Part shown: positions 42,364 to 54,855 of the stretch, in pieces
How positions within the stretch are numbered: position 1 is the first letter of the stretch
Layout of the letters: each line of letters starts with the position of its first letter
Assembly: GCA_030374765.1 (NCBI GenBank)
Contig: JARGXX010000022.1
Span: forward strand, 806,001 to 870,000
Reading direction: 5' to 3'
Source: Agarophyton chilense
Taxonomy: Eukaryota; Rhodophyta; Florideophyceae; Gracilariales; Gracilariaceae
DNA length: 64,000 nucleotides
Notes under the pieces: generated by a model
The model's input: only the letters and a program-made list of their open reading frames with translations
What the model was told of the DNA's origin: nothing
Databases searched by the model: none
Made by a program: the position numbers and the translations under genes

Positions 42364-42910
42364 TGTGGTATAAACCAAAACGCTAGCGGGGGTGTAAGAC
42401 CTGTCGATTCTAGGGAGCGTGCAACGAGCTCGACCGAGAAGGCTGAGATTGAAGATACCCATGAGGTGTGGCAGCACCAGCCACTGAAGGGCGCAAAAGG
42501 AACGGCGGGCGTACTGAGACTACGTTGATAGACGGTGATGCACAGCACGTGGGTCCGAAAACCTGTAAGGACACTAGAGTTGCCTTTATGGTCGACTTTA
42601 GAAACCAAAATGGGTAGAAGTAGTTTAGTAGGTGCTTAGTTTTGCAATGGTGACCGGGGTGGCCGTGCTTGGTGAAGACATATATCTCACCGGCCACCAA
42701 ACCTATTGTGGCGCTCCTCGCCACGTGGCCACGGGGAGGTTCAATTGGGGTGCGCCTCATTATCTACTCCATCCTTTCTACTTAATACTAAATTAGCGAA
42801 AAGATATACTAATTGCTAACTAAATCACTGTAGTACACGGTTCATGCCGGAAACCATCCATCGTCAACACGTGGCATAATCATCTTTTTTGTGTAGCTCA
42901 CTATGCTACA
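42364..42910 (+). mobile_element. Solo LTR of the 548-bp family, copy B
   Basis: 547 bases, TGTGGTATAAACC to CACTATGCTACA. Flanks are AGATG (left, 42359-42363) and AGATT (right, 42911-42915), a target duplication with one mismatch. Aligns with copies A and C along its length. Confidence 0.85.
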
Positions 42911-42915
42911 AGATT

Positions 42916-44790
42916 TTTGTAGAAACAACAGATGTACCCAAAGCACCCTTCAAGTAATTTGCACACCATTTGTAATCGACTGTTCTAAAACCAGAGGCCT
43001 CCTCGATAAACTAGTCGGTAGTTAGCTTATCAAACGGACGAACTTTCTTTCGTCATATTTGGACCCATTTTCTTCCGGTTGACCAGAGGGAATATTGAGG
43101 TTGGAGTTTTTTCCTTCCCTCCCAAGCACAAATTTTGACTTAATTGTACTGACGAATCACTGTTTCTCAAAACTTGACTAACATCACCCGAAACGCTTTC
43201 GGTAGAAAGAAATTCCGTACTAAGATGAACCTGATCATGCTTAGTACTGTGAAGTGGAACAGTTCTACCTGCTCTTAGGTAAAATATCTCCGGTTCACCT
43301 CTTTCTTAAATATTTTCTGGTGGGTAACGTCAAACTTTGGCCAATTGTTGGCTATTTCAGAAAATGAGAACAAAATAGGCAAATTGGCTTGCCTTGGTGA
43401 ATTCCAAAGCGTAATGGTTTAGTATTCATCGAATTTCGGTGAAATTTGTGAAACCAACTTGCGTTAATATATACCAGTTTGCAGCGTAGTTTTAGAGAAA
43501 ATCTCAAAGTCGCAGTGATTCCTTGTGGCAAACAGTCCAATTTATCAAGAGCCAAACCATCTCAACGTAACTGAACAAAAAAAGGCAGTGCTTAAAGAGC
43601 TTCTGTTCGAATATAAGTTTCAGTACTGGTAGATTTTTTCTGAGTCTTTTTTGCGTAAATTTGCTTAGTCTGAAAGAAAGGTGTTGGAGTCTTATTCTCG
43701 TCCGAAATCAGTCAAAAATTCAGAATAAACAATGCACAGTTCTTTAGTTGCTTCATAGCTTATGTAAATTTTTCGTCTATAGTGCTTGATTGTTTGCAGC
43801 AATTGTATTGAGATGAGCTATATGAGTTGGTACACTTAGCCATTTTCAATAACAAATATTTGTCAAGAAAAAAACCATGAATACCAATTGTTGTGAACTA
43901 TTGATGTTTCAAAGCTTTTTTCAAGCAATTTCGTCCATAGGATTGCTGGTTATGGGCGGCGCGTTTGACGAGGAGCTGTTACAAGTAGAAAATACGGGGT
44001 GAGAGCGTCTCTTTGCTTTCGGGGACAAGACTTGTGTCGGACTGTCATTAAATAACCGAAAGATATTTCTTGCTTTACAGAGATTGTGGAGCTATGTAGC
44101 GTAGCTAGACATCTATTATACTCTCTGGAATCATTTGGTCGACGGCGCTATTCGCCAGCACGCAAAAGGGAGATTATATAAAAAAATTAATTATTGCCCC
44201 ACACAAATGTGGAGATGCATGAGCCCGACGGCAAATTCCAACTTGACGCGTCCAAACCCATAGAGAGAGAAAAGCGTCAGCGGTCGGGGAGTCCTGTCTT
44301 TTCTCTCTACACGGTCCCCCGCACTCACCCCGAGTTCTCGAGCGCGTAGTGGATATTAATTACAGGGAGATTGTGAACTGCCGCTGCGATCTCCGCTAGT
44401 CTGTAAATAAGCATACGACTTGCAACAGCCTGCCTTTCGACAATTTGGACCTACAGAATTGGAAGGTGGCAGATCGCCCAAGGCGGTGACGATGGTCCAT
44501 TACATAATTGGTTCGTCGTTTAAAACCGTCAACTCTGACAAGTATGTGGGCTTTGATCTTATGTGGTCTTTTTTTGGCATCCTTCGAGAACTCGTTTGCA
44601 CCTTTATCACCAATTGCAATCTATTCTCAAAAGTTTGATCTCAAACATTCTTTTGATGGCGTGTTCTGCTGCATGGAAGAGATGAGTTGCTTCTTTACAC
44701 ACAAGCGTGGAAACCCTGATGGCATACCTACGGTGGCGGGCCTGTGTACCGTAGGAGCATCAGTACATCTGTAACACTCTGCTTGAGTCT
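42916..44790. other. AT-rich tract without recognised genes
   Basis: Nearly 1.9 kb with only short frames and no motif. A short GC-richer island lies at 44220-44340. It may be host spacer or old transposon sequence. Confidence 0.35.
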
Positions 44791-44792
44791 TT

Positions 44793-45301
44793 AGTGTCTA
44801 CACGCCCGGAGGAATGGCCTTATATGAGGCCAGTTCTATATTCCAAAAAATTAGTAAAAATCGCTGGTTTTCATACTGCAGCGGCGTATTCTCTTTTCGA
44901 AGTAAAAAACTTATTTTCGAACCATGTTCCACCTGCTTTAAAGTACATTCTTTAGACAGCTGTCCTCAGTCACATCAGCCCAGTGGTTTCACGACCGCTC
45001 GAAGACTGATAACCACAGGGTTCAAACCTCGCTGAGTTCAGGGTAACTCGAGAACTCCTACGGAAGCTCGAGTAATTCTAAATAAAATTATGGTCTAAGA
45101 ACGCATTTGCGTCCTCTTGAACAGCAGATAGAATAAGATGACCTCTGCTAAAAGGAAAAAATCGTCAGAGACCGTGAAATATCCCGTAAGCTGAATAACG
45201 CGGATTGAATTAGTAAGGGGCTTATGGTAACTTGAGCTTTTGTTATACACTTTTAAAACTGCTTCTTTAAAAGCCAAAAACCGCGTGTTGACGCATGAAC
45301 A
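44793..45301 (+). repeat. SINE-like repeat, copy C
   Basis: Aligns with copies at 38361 and 61705. A box CAGCCCAGTGGT at 44976-44987 and B box GGTTCAAACC at 45019-45028 are 43 bases apart start to start, as in tRNA-type Pol III promoters. CTGATAA between them resembles a tRNA-Ile anticodon loop. Only one of the two GGCC palindromes remains. It is followed directly by an LTR. Confidence 0.7.
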
Positions 45302-45849
45302 TGTAGCATAAACCATAACAGTAGCGGGGGTGTAAGACCTGTTGGTTTTAGAGAGCGCTAAATGGGCTCGATCTAGGAGGCGGAGATTGAAGATACATGT
45401 AAGGAGTGGCAGCACCAACCACTGAAGGGTGCAACGGGACCGACGGGCGTACTGCGACCATGTTGGTAGACGGTGATGCACAGCTCACGCGGGTCCGGAA
45501 ACCCGTAGAGACAGTAGACTTGCCTTTATGGTTGACTGTAGAAACGAGAAGGGGTAGGAGTAGTGTAGTAGGTGCTTAACTTTAGAATACTGACCGGGGT
45601 GGCCATGCTTGGTGAAGATATATATCTCACCGCCACCCCATCGAAGGTGGCGCTCCTTGCCACGTGGCCACGTGGAGGTGCACTTGAGAGGCGCCTCCCT
45701 ATCTAATTAATCCTATCTATCATATACTAAATTAACGAAAATCTATACTAATTTCTAACTAAACCACTGTAGTACGCCGTGCATGCCGGCAACCATACAG
45801 GTCCAACACGTCGCATCATTATATCCGTGGTATAGCTCACTATACTACA
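45302..45849 (+). mobile_element. Solo LTR of the 548-bp family, copy C
   Basis: 548 bases, TGTAGCATAAACC to ACTATACTACA; the ends form an inverted repeat (TGTAG...CTACA). No matching target duplication is visible (GAACA left, GTAGC right), so one flank may be rearranged. The best-preserved copy of the family. Confidence 0.85.
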
Positions 45850-46297
45850 GTAGCTATTCATTACCCTCAGTCTCCTTGGTGAGACTATGTCGATTCAATC
45901 GTTCGAGTTGTCTCTAATAAGTACTGATCAGAAACCCCCAGTGATGTTCTGGTCCTCTTATCTAAGAGTGAAGGAATCGATGAGACATGCCACCGCTTAT
46001 CGAGTATCACCGCGTTTAGAGAACCATTCAAAGCTTTGACTGCATTCAAATTGTTCAAAAAGGAAAGGAAAATACCATTCAAAAATTTGAATGCCTCACA
46101 TCTTTGAAACTAAAAACATTCAAACTCCAGAAAACCATTCAAAACTATGTAATCCATTCGGAAAATAAACGAAAAATAATCAAGAAGTTCAAGTTTTTAA
46201 CGCTTCAGTTTCTACCGTTCAAAAGGTGCTTACGCCTACTGCCGTCAAAGATGGTACCATCATTGCATTCTAACATTTGATATTCGATTCTCACGAA

Positions 46298-48436
46298 ATG
46301 GTACAATGGACCATTAATGAGGGACCAACATGCGATCCGTTTGATGGCAGCATCCATCTTGGAACAAGCCGCAGTCTAAAAGACCAATTAAACTCCATTA
46401 TCAACAGTACAAGAGCGTCAAACTCCCAAGATCATTTACAACTGTTACCCCAAAACTCAAAATCTCACCACTTTCAAAACCATCTCCTAAACATCGAAGT
46501 TCCCAATAATCACGTTATCGAACCATTTCCTGCTCCACGAAGCGCAAGATCAATAATTTTTGATACAGGAATCGTTGTCCGAAGCATCAGTTCTCACGAA
46601 AGGATTTGGCACTGTCTAGTCAGTGGATGTACTGGAAGAATCAAAGTGGGCAAGAGTCACAGTAATACAACGGATCATCTGAAATCTCGCCATAATATTT
46701 TGTCTGATCGATCCAGAAAACTAGTGCACTCTACGGGTACCCTTAAAAGCAAAGTGTCCAAACAGAAGCAATTATTCATTCGGAGAAACCCAAATCGCTA
46801 TCATACCCTGATCCTTACTCGCTTAATCATATAAAAGTGTCTGCCTTTCTCATTGGTGTCGTGCCAAGAATTTCGAATATTTGTTGGCTTCTTGGATCAG
46901 AAGTCCGAATTTAACACCTTGCTACATGCTAACGTGATCAAACGTCACGTGTTGGAAATGTACCTGGCGACTACTTTACTGTTCAAGAAAGAATTTATTT
47001 TATTTTATAGAAAGGGCACCATCCCACAGTTTCATATCAATGTGGACCTGTGGACGTAACCAATGTCTCGAGCAAAGTTTTTAGGTGTTGGCATCTTTTT
47101 TACAGAGGAAAACTGGACTGTGAAGTCCCGGTGGCTTGCGATAAGACATTTCAACCCTTGTGCTACATTGCTAGAAAGTGGAAGACTGTCAGATGTTTTA
47201 CAACTGTGGCTGAATAAGATTCTAATGGACTTTGAGATTGATCCAAAATTCATCATGAGTTCTACGTCAGATAGTCGTTCTGATGTAAAACGACTGTGTT
47301 CGAAACTCGTCGCCGGCCACTAGGATTCGTGTCTACCACATCTCCTGAACTGCGCACTCGTGTAGTCTTTTGGAACCAATTTATCTTCATACAGTGTACA
47401 AAACCAACCGTCGCGGAGCCTGCTGAAGGATGTGAAAAAGGTGATAGAGCACATTAACAAGAGTTCCACAAGGCGCAAAAGATCTGAAGAGGGGCAATAT
47501 GAAATGTTACAGAATAAATTGAAACTACTACCGGACGTTTCTCACAGATGGCTTTCGACGGTGATGCTTTTGGAACGTTTTCTAATGCTGTGTGATGTTT
47601 TGGTGAAACACTACGAAAGACATGAGATGACGACTTTCCCGGTGCTAGAAGAAAAGCAGCAACTAATCGAGCTTTATTCTTTGATGTTTCCTATATGTCG
47701 GATTATAACACAGTTGCAATGTACGACCTATCCAGCCAGGATCGATGCTTTCATTGCGCTCTGTCGCCTGTTCCAATATTTGTTGGATTGTGAACAACCT
47801 CTCGCACTCTATGACCCAACAAAGCAGTCTTAAAATCCTAAACGCCGCAGCTCAGAGCTTCGCCAGCTCGCAGATCTTAGTAAGTTGACTCAGTTTACAC
47901 GTAAGATTCATAAAGAATATCTTTTCAAACGGTTTTACAATGGCTACAACGGAACACCTCGTTCCCTTCTACTTGAAATGCAAGTGTCTCTGCACCCATC
48001 TTATCGCAACGTAAATTGTTTAAACTACATCTTGGATAAATTTTCGGCGGAACTGCATCGTCAGAGAATAATTCAAAACCTGGTGGATCTTGGCAATACT
48101 GTTCCTAGGACACGGGAGCCCGTTACATTCCGTGCAGAAACGAAAACAGGCACAGACATACAAAGCTCCAGTGGCAACGCAGGGGAGAAAGGTGTAAAGA
48201 TTCAGAAGTTGTGGGATTTTGAGGAGTTTGCAAGTGTTGGTTAACATGAGGATATTGTGCCATCAAGTCTGGAAGATATAAAGTTAGGAATGAAGTGGAT
48301 CTTTATCTTGAAAGTGAGCGTGTGGGGGCTATTGAGATGAATTCTAGCGGACTGCTTTCTTGGTGGAAATCGAAGGAAGGAAGACACCCAAATCTGAGAA
48401 TTGTCGTAAGGTCGGTTTTAAGTCACCCTGTTTAGT
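46298..48436 (+). pseudogene. hAT transposase with multiple in-frame stops
   Basis: From ATG 46298 one frame runs to about 48244, broken by stops at 46832, 47057, 47321, 47363, 47831 and 48242, without frameshifts. Features in order: BED-type zinc finger (CLVSGCTG...HLKSRH, near 46610-46700); the first catalytic region FHINVDLWT near 47035; SDSRSDVKRL for the second; the helical insertion domain (KLLPDVSHRWLST). After one shift to the next frame near 48280 comes the C-terminal dimerisation motif with LLSWWKSKEGRHPNL (to TAG near 48434). Dead, but diagnostic for hAT. Confidence 0.82.
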
Positions 48437-48439
48437 CTG

Positions 48440-50040
48440 CTCAAATTGAATTCGATTTCGGAAGCTCCGGATGGCTTCTTTCTTCCAAGTGGAACAGGAT
48501 TGATGCAGCACTTATCGACATGATCTTATTTCTGCATTGCAACTTGGACGAAGTTCCTGTAGATATCGACAGAATTAAGGAAAAAGACTGGAAGGCTAAT
48601 ACTCCATCTTCTTTGACCGCTTTGAATACAGAAGCGAACCGTTTGCTCTAATCAGCAATGGGACAGGAGTACTTTGGACTAAGGTCTTCTGCAATATCTT
48701 TCATGAATAGCAACACTGGTCGGAGAGCACCCAAAACATAATGGAGTGGGACCGATGCGCAGCCGGCACTTGGCTTCACACCAACCGAGTTCGATTCGAG
48801 AAGCTCGCATTCGGGTTGCCCGTTTTCACAAGGAACATCATTGATTCGTCGTCATCTATTCAATCCATATCCTGTGCCTTTTCACAAGTGGAACAAACAT
48901 TATGTCAGTTTCACACAGACTTTGGAAGAGGAGAAAACATTAGCACTTTGGCACGAGCATAAAAATAACTTACGTCAGTAGATATTTCGAATGGGTGGAC
49001 CAAGAGGATCTGGTAGGATTGAACTCGGAGAGCTCGAGAAAAGTAAAGGATATGGGGTAATCATGCTCGATGCTTCTGGAGTTGGTGAGGCAGGTAAAGT
49101 CATCCTCTCTGGCATGCCTGACAGAATTGATGGAGGTGGTGTTTCATCGCGGTTTGAACCGCCACTTGCTTCTGAAGCCACGGGAATCATGCTTGCAAGT
49201 AGAGTACCCGTCACCGAGGATGGCTGAGGCGAAACAATTGAAGAGGAGTCTAAAAATGTTTTCTCCGCTGAAAATGTCATTTAAACAGCCATTGATGGTC
49301 TCGGTAGTTCCATGATGGGGGATGGCGACGTCGCTGAAAAACATGCAGCTTCCATTACATTCACGACGTTAGAAGGTGTTACAATACAAATTCCGATCCT
49401 TACGGAACCAGAAACAAGTAGAATACCCGTCATACCATACCCTTGTTCCACGAACAATCAATTGCCTATGTGTGCTCGATTGCAGATAGTACCGCTTCAC
49501 TTCTTGTTTCATTTTTCCGCCTTGGCCCATTAGTTACACGGTATCTTTGACTTGCTTTTGGTTCTCTGATTGCTCAAAACTCTTGGTACCAATATTGTCC
49601 AATTCTATCTCCACAATTTTCATTTGCCATGACCTTCATCACAACCCTACTCCTCCCGAGCTCGCAGCGTTTGTACCACAATAACGTAAAATCCAGCATA
49701 CGTCTACCGCTGCCAGAGGGCAAAATTTCCCGTTACCAGCAAATCTGGCAAAACCGTTGCACAACCATCATCTTGGTTGTAGCGCCTTTGCCACAGCCTC
49801 CGCGCAGAACTAAAGCGGTCTAGAATGCGCCTTGTATGGTGTTGTTCCCCAAAGATGGTTTCAACGCCCCAGACGCCCTGAAACCACCGCAAATATCGTA
49901 GACAAACTCGCTTCTCTACAAGAAAAAGCCAAAGCACTCTCTTGGAGCTCCAGTCCGGAGTGGTTTGATAAGCTCACTAGAGGAAGCAAACAGCCATAAT
50001 ATTCTGAAAGTCTACCAGTGATTGCCAACCACTGGTTTAG
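48440..50040. other. 3' part of the hAT element, unidentified contents
   Basis: Between the transposase and the right subterminal repeats. A frame open on both strands at 48975-49280 encodes a Gly/Ser-rich peptide on the plus strand and a Pro/Ser-rich one on the minus; neither is recognised. Confidence 0.3.
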
Positions 50041-50049
50041 CTCCAGAAA

Positions 50050-50084
50050 TGTTTGACTGCCAACCAGTGGTTGGCAGTCAAACA
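50050..50084. repeat. 35-bp near-perfect palindrome in the hAT right end
   Basis: 16-base arms (TGTTTGACTGCCAACC and its complement) around a three-base centre AGT. A partial inverted copy, GCCAACCACTGG, lies about 20 bases to the left. The arm contains the GTTTGACTGC word repeated elsewhere in the element end. Confidence 0.9.
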
Positions 50085-50326
50085 AGTTTGAATGTTTGAC
50101 TGCGTTTGCATTCATTATTTCAATGATTTCAACTTGATTAGTAGAGCTGCCAGTCAAAGATCGCCCATTCAAAGTTGTTTGACTGCTTGTGCAATCTTTT
50201 TATTGGACTGCAGTCAACTCTTTGGGAGTAGGAAACAGTTAAAATAGATTTGAATTTGAATGGTAGTTGTCACTAAGCAGTCAAATCTTTGACTGCATTC
50301 AATTTTCCATTCGTTTCAACTGAGAA

Positions 50327-50465
50327 TCCTTTCTATCTAATACTAAATTAGCGAAAAGCTCTACAAATTACTAACTAAATCACTGTAGTACACGGTGCAA
50401 TACGGCAATCATCCAGGTCCTACACGTGGCATCATGAACTCCTTGATGAAGCTCACTATACTGCA
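50327..50465 (+). repeat. 3' fragment of a 548-bp family LTR
   Basis: Matches the last 140 bases of copies A-C (ACTAAATTAGCGAAAAG, ACTAAATCACTGTAGTACACGG, then GCTCACTATACTGCA). The 5' part is missing at the hAT border. It may be the remains of the 5' LTR of the chromovirus that follows, which would make the family's parent element a Ty3/gypsy; unproven. Confidence 0.75.
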
Positions 50466-50890
50466 GATCCCCCTGCTAGCGACAGTCACGCCCAGTGGCT
50501 GTACCTTAGTGCGTGCGCCAGTGCGGTACACCATAGTGCAGCAGTTGCCAGTGCGAAATGCACTATACCGTTTGGTAATGCCGCGCAGTGAGCCAAACGG
50601 TTTCGATCACTGTTGTCGTTCTGGAGGTTCATCTCCCGTGGTCGTTCGTAGCGGCTTTGCAATTTTGCTTCCCTCAAGGGTAGCCAATGCTGGCCCGGAG
50701 TTCATGTACTAATCGGGTTTTGTCGCGTTCTCCGTCGCAGATTTGGTGTGTGTTCCGTGCAAGACGTCGGTCATACCTCCTTGGTGTCTTCTCCGTTTCT
50801 CCTTCCTCCGTTGTGCGTTACATTCTTGGTTTCATCGTTTCCGTTCGTCACTTGTCCCATCTCTTTCCGTAAAGTACTGGTTGGCTTGCA

Positions 50891-53800
50891 TTGGTCGCGA
50901 TGCGCGCGAATTTCTCGAATCCTCGTGGTTGCAGTCAAATGTCCACGGAAAGGTCAACCGAGCACGGTGAGGGCTCTCTCCGTGTGTCCAACAAGATTCC
51001 AGGTGTGGTTTCCGTGTCGGTTGGTTACCTTACCCTCATGGTCATGGATAGAAACCTGAAGGTAAGGGTCCGCTTTATCGTGATCAACCAAATGGCAACG
51101 GATTGCATTCTGGGGACCTCGTTTATCGACCGCCACATCCGGTGGATATTCTTCAGCTCCCAGATGGTTCTTTTCAACAATGGACACCATATTGCCGTTA
51201 TTTGTAAGCGCCGAGAACCCCAGAAACAGATCCTTTGACGGGAGATCGCAAACCAATCAGCCGGTACAATATCCAATAAGGTCCGGTTAGGCCACAGGGT
51301 ATCCATTCCACCTTTCCACCAACTGGTAGTAGAAGTCACATCCTGGTAATAAGGTATGGTATCCATTAAGAACCATGCCAAGTTGGTGGATAAACACCCG
51401 ATCTTGATGGCAAATAAAATTGCCGGGAATATACCGAACAACCTGTTCAAAGTATAGTTCAGCAACTTCAACAACCACATCGAAACGCTCCCCCAAAATA
51501 CCATTATCGGGTGAGCGCTCTCGGCGCCAAGTCAGAAGGTAAGGGAAAACGCCCAGACCGGAGAAAAAACTGACACAAACATGGAAGTGGAGATGGTGAA
51601 GGATTGGAAAGAAGAAGTAAACATCGGCCTTAAAGGTGAAAGAAACGGAAAACGGATACTACCTCTGCTGGAGCCGTTCAAAATCAAGTGGGCAGCACGG
51701 CTGGTTGCGATGGAAGCAACCCAACGTCGCATAAATTTGGCGCCACGAGCCAAGCCTATTCATCAGCAACCATTCCGGGCCGGTCCAAAAGCCCGTGAAG
51801 TAGAAGTAGAGGAGATGCAGAAAATGCTTCGAGAAGGTGTGATTGAACCCAAAAATGCGGATTGGGAAAGCCCCGTGGGACTTGTGCAAAAACGAGGAGA
51901 ACCCTGAATGCCGTTCTCTATCGACCATCGGAAGTTGAATGCCGTTACGGTAAGATACTCGTGTCCGATACCCAGAGTGGTTGAATGCATCGATTTTCTA
52001 GGGGACACGAATATATTCACCACACTGGATGCCAACTGTGTTTATTGACAAATAGAGATACCCGAAGAAAACAGAGATGAGACCCTGTTACCCTTTCACT
52101 CTGGTCTCTACCGATTCCGACGGATGACTTTTGGTTTACGCAATGCCACAGCAACCTTTAAACGGGCTTTCGACATAATACTGTCGAAAGTGAGGTGGAA
52201 AACCGCATTGGTGTATATAGATGACGTGGTGATCCACTCCAACACTCTGGAGAAGCACCACGAGCTCGTTCTAATTGTAATGGATCTCCTTAAAAAGAAT
52301 AGAGTAACTTTGAAGTTGAGCAAGTGTATGTTCTTTGACCAGAAGGTAGAGTATCTCGGGCACATAATCAGCCCAGTAAAACTCCAAGTAGCCAATCGAA
52401 ACCTCAGAGCAGTACAAGAAGCTTAAATTGTAAGAACCCAAACGAACATACGCTCCTTCATAGGTTTGTGCAACGTCTACCGCAGGTTTATGAAACGCTT
52501 TGCAAGAATACCAGCCCCTCTAAACCGACGTCTCCAAAAGGTCAAACAGAAAAGTTTATGTATTAAGAATACGACGAAATGGACGCCTTCCATCTCTTGA
52601 AAGCTGCTTTCACCTCCTATATTAGTATTTCGGAAAACAGGAAAGCCGTACACAATGGATAATGATGCCTCTGACGCCCAAATTAGTTGCTCTCTAATAC
52701 AGGAGCAGAACGATGGATCGAAAGCACCAATTAGTTACTGGAGCCGAGCGGTGACACAGACCGAACAAAAGTACTCCGTCACGGAAACAGAATGCCTCGC
52801 GGTGGTATGGATCATGTTGATGCTGCGTCCTCAACTATATGGTGCTCGTCATACTGTACGAACGGATCATGAAGCCTTACGGTGGATATTGGATCTGGCA
52901 GACGCCTCCGGACGGTCAGCTCGAAGGAGAATCCGACTCTCGGAGTTTGAATATGATGTCCTACACCGCCCTGCTATAAAACACAACATGGCGCACGCGG
53001 TGTCGTGGTTAAATACAGATGGGCCAGACACTCAACCGGTAGAAGATGATATACCATGATTCAAGATTCAACTGGCACAACATTATGGTAAGGATGAAAA
53101 AAGGGCTATGAGATGAGGAAAAAGGACACAGGGAGGAATCGATGGAAATGGTAGGAGATATCGAAGAATGGGAGGACACCCCCACCACCCGAGACCAACT
53201 CTTGCGAGCGCAAGCTATGGACACCTACTGCAGGGCATTGAGCAACCAAGTTGGTATCAAACGATCGCAGCTCGGTATAGACCATGAAGGTTACCTAGTG
53301 CGTCGATCTTCCCTGAACGGAGCACTCCAGAAGGTAGTACCACAGTCTCTACGTCCGAAGATATTAGATTTAGGGCTTTACCAAGACTGGCAGGTCATCC
53401 AGGAGCCACACGGCTACACTATACCTTGAAGAAACACTTCTATTGGCCTCACATGGTCCACATTGATTATACCTATGTGGCTCGCTGCGCCTCGTGCGTA
53501 AAACCCCGAGGTAGTTTACGAAAGCACAGGAAGTACCTGAAGCTTTTTCCTGCAGCTCAGCCCTTCGAATTTGTAGCTATCAACCTCCTGGGTTCAATGC
53601 CAAAAACCTCAGAGAGTTACCGATTCGGGGTGGTCATCACCCGTCGGTTTTCCAGACTCGCAATGACCATACCCCTGATCAGCAAAACCTCGACGGTCTT
53701 GGAAAGAGCCTTCCTGAATAGTTGGGTGTACCTGTACAGTGCCCCAATGTACTTACTCACCGACAATGGTTCGAACATAGCATCTAAGTTCTTTGCATCA

Positions 53801-54800
53801 GTATGTCCCATGTTAGGTTTGAGGCATTACTTCACTACGACGTACCATCCGCAGAAGAACGGTCAACTAGAACGCTTTAACAAAACTCTCGTGGAAAGAC
53901 TACTTTACTATGCAAAAGAACACCAAACTGGATGGGCTGATTATGTACAGCCCCTAACATATGCCTACAACTTTTAGATACACTGATCTACGCAGACTAC
54001 TCCCTTCGACATGGTCCTCTCACGGACACCTCGCGGTATTGTCCTTCAACCAGGACCGGAAAACTACCGAGCAGCTGGTACACTTACCTCCGCTTAGGTC
54101 AAGAAGGATATACTCAACAAGCTCAGGACAACCTTAAAGGAATCAAACGCCAAATTGACAATAGCCCAGAAGCGGTTCAAGGCCTACTACGGTCGAAGGG
54201 TGAAAAGGACTGCCACGATGGAAACAGGGGATTATGTCCTCATTGATATCCATCCCAGTAGGTCGCCACCGACACCATCCAAGGAAATTGATGATTTTGT
54301 ATCGATGATTATATCAAATCTAAGCAACTCTCTAAGTCTACAGGACCATATGAGGTAGTCCCAGCGAGTGAGCACACCGTTACGGTTCGAATGGATGGAC
54401 TCGAAAACACCGTATCGGTAGAACAGGCCTCAAGAGACTCTAGGAAATGGGGCACGACTGCGGACTCAGCCGTTAACCCGGCACCCGCAGACGAAAAGTC
54501 TGATTCACCAAGTGGTACGGAACGCGTTCAATCGCAAAATATAGAGGAAACTCCAGACCCTACGACAACCAAAGAAGCCCAAGAGCAGGGCTCTGCACCT
54601 CAACTAGGCGTGCACCCTGAGGTCCCAGCCTCCAAATGCAAGATCGACAGCATTGCAGGTTACAAACGAACACCAGAAGGTCTTCGTTACTACGTCTGAG
54701 GGTACGGCTATGGTTATGGAGATGAAACATTGGAACCTTCTCATTATATACCACGCAACTTCCAATTATGGTACTGGTGCAGGCGCAACGAACCCCCACC
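50891..54800 (+). pseudogene. Ty3/gypsy chromovirus pol, degenerate
   Basis: Domain order is protease, RT, RNase H, integrase, chromodomain. Protease: CILGTSFIDRH near 51105. RT: EMQKMLREGVIEP, SPVGLVQKRGEP, MTFGLRNATATF and YIDD at about 52214. RNase H: MDNDASDAQ (52655). Integrase: HHCC region with CASCVKPRG; the first catalytic Asp appears replaced by Asn (FVAINLLG), LLTDNGSN and NGQLERFN are present. Chromodomain near 54640-54760 is broken by TGA at the Trp. Most of the region to 53040 is one frame with about ten stops; two shifts occur at 53100-53420. gag is missing. Confidence 0.85.
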
Positions 54801-54837
54801 AACTAATGGATAGCGACCTACACTGTCGCAGTACGCT

Positions 54838-54855
54838 AAGGAGGGGGAGGGGAGA
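54838..54855 (+). other. Polypurine tract
   Basis: AAGGAGGGGGAGGGGAGA directly after the chromodomain, the usual second-strand primer site next to a 3' LTR. The LTR itself is not recognisable. Confidence 0.6.

Larger units (their letters stand above)
45980..50320 (+). mobile_element. hAT-family DNA transposon, degenerate (ends approximate)
   Basis: Holds a decayed hAT transposase. The outer 250 bases on each side are rich in the same short words: CTTTGACTGCATTCAA occurs near 46034 and again near 50288, and GTTTGACTGC recurs at 50051, 50094 and 50176. Such subterminal clusters are typical hAT transposase-binding sites. Exact ends and the 8-bp duplication were not found, so the limits are approximate. 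Confidence 0.6.
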
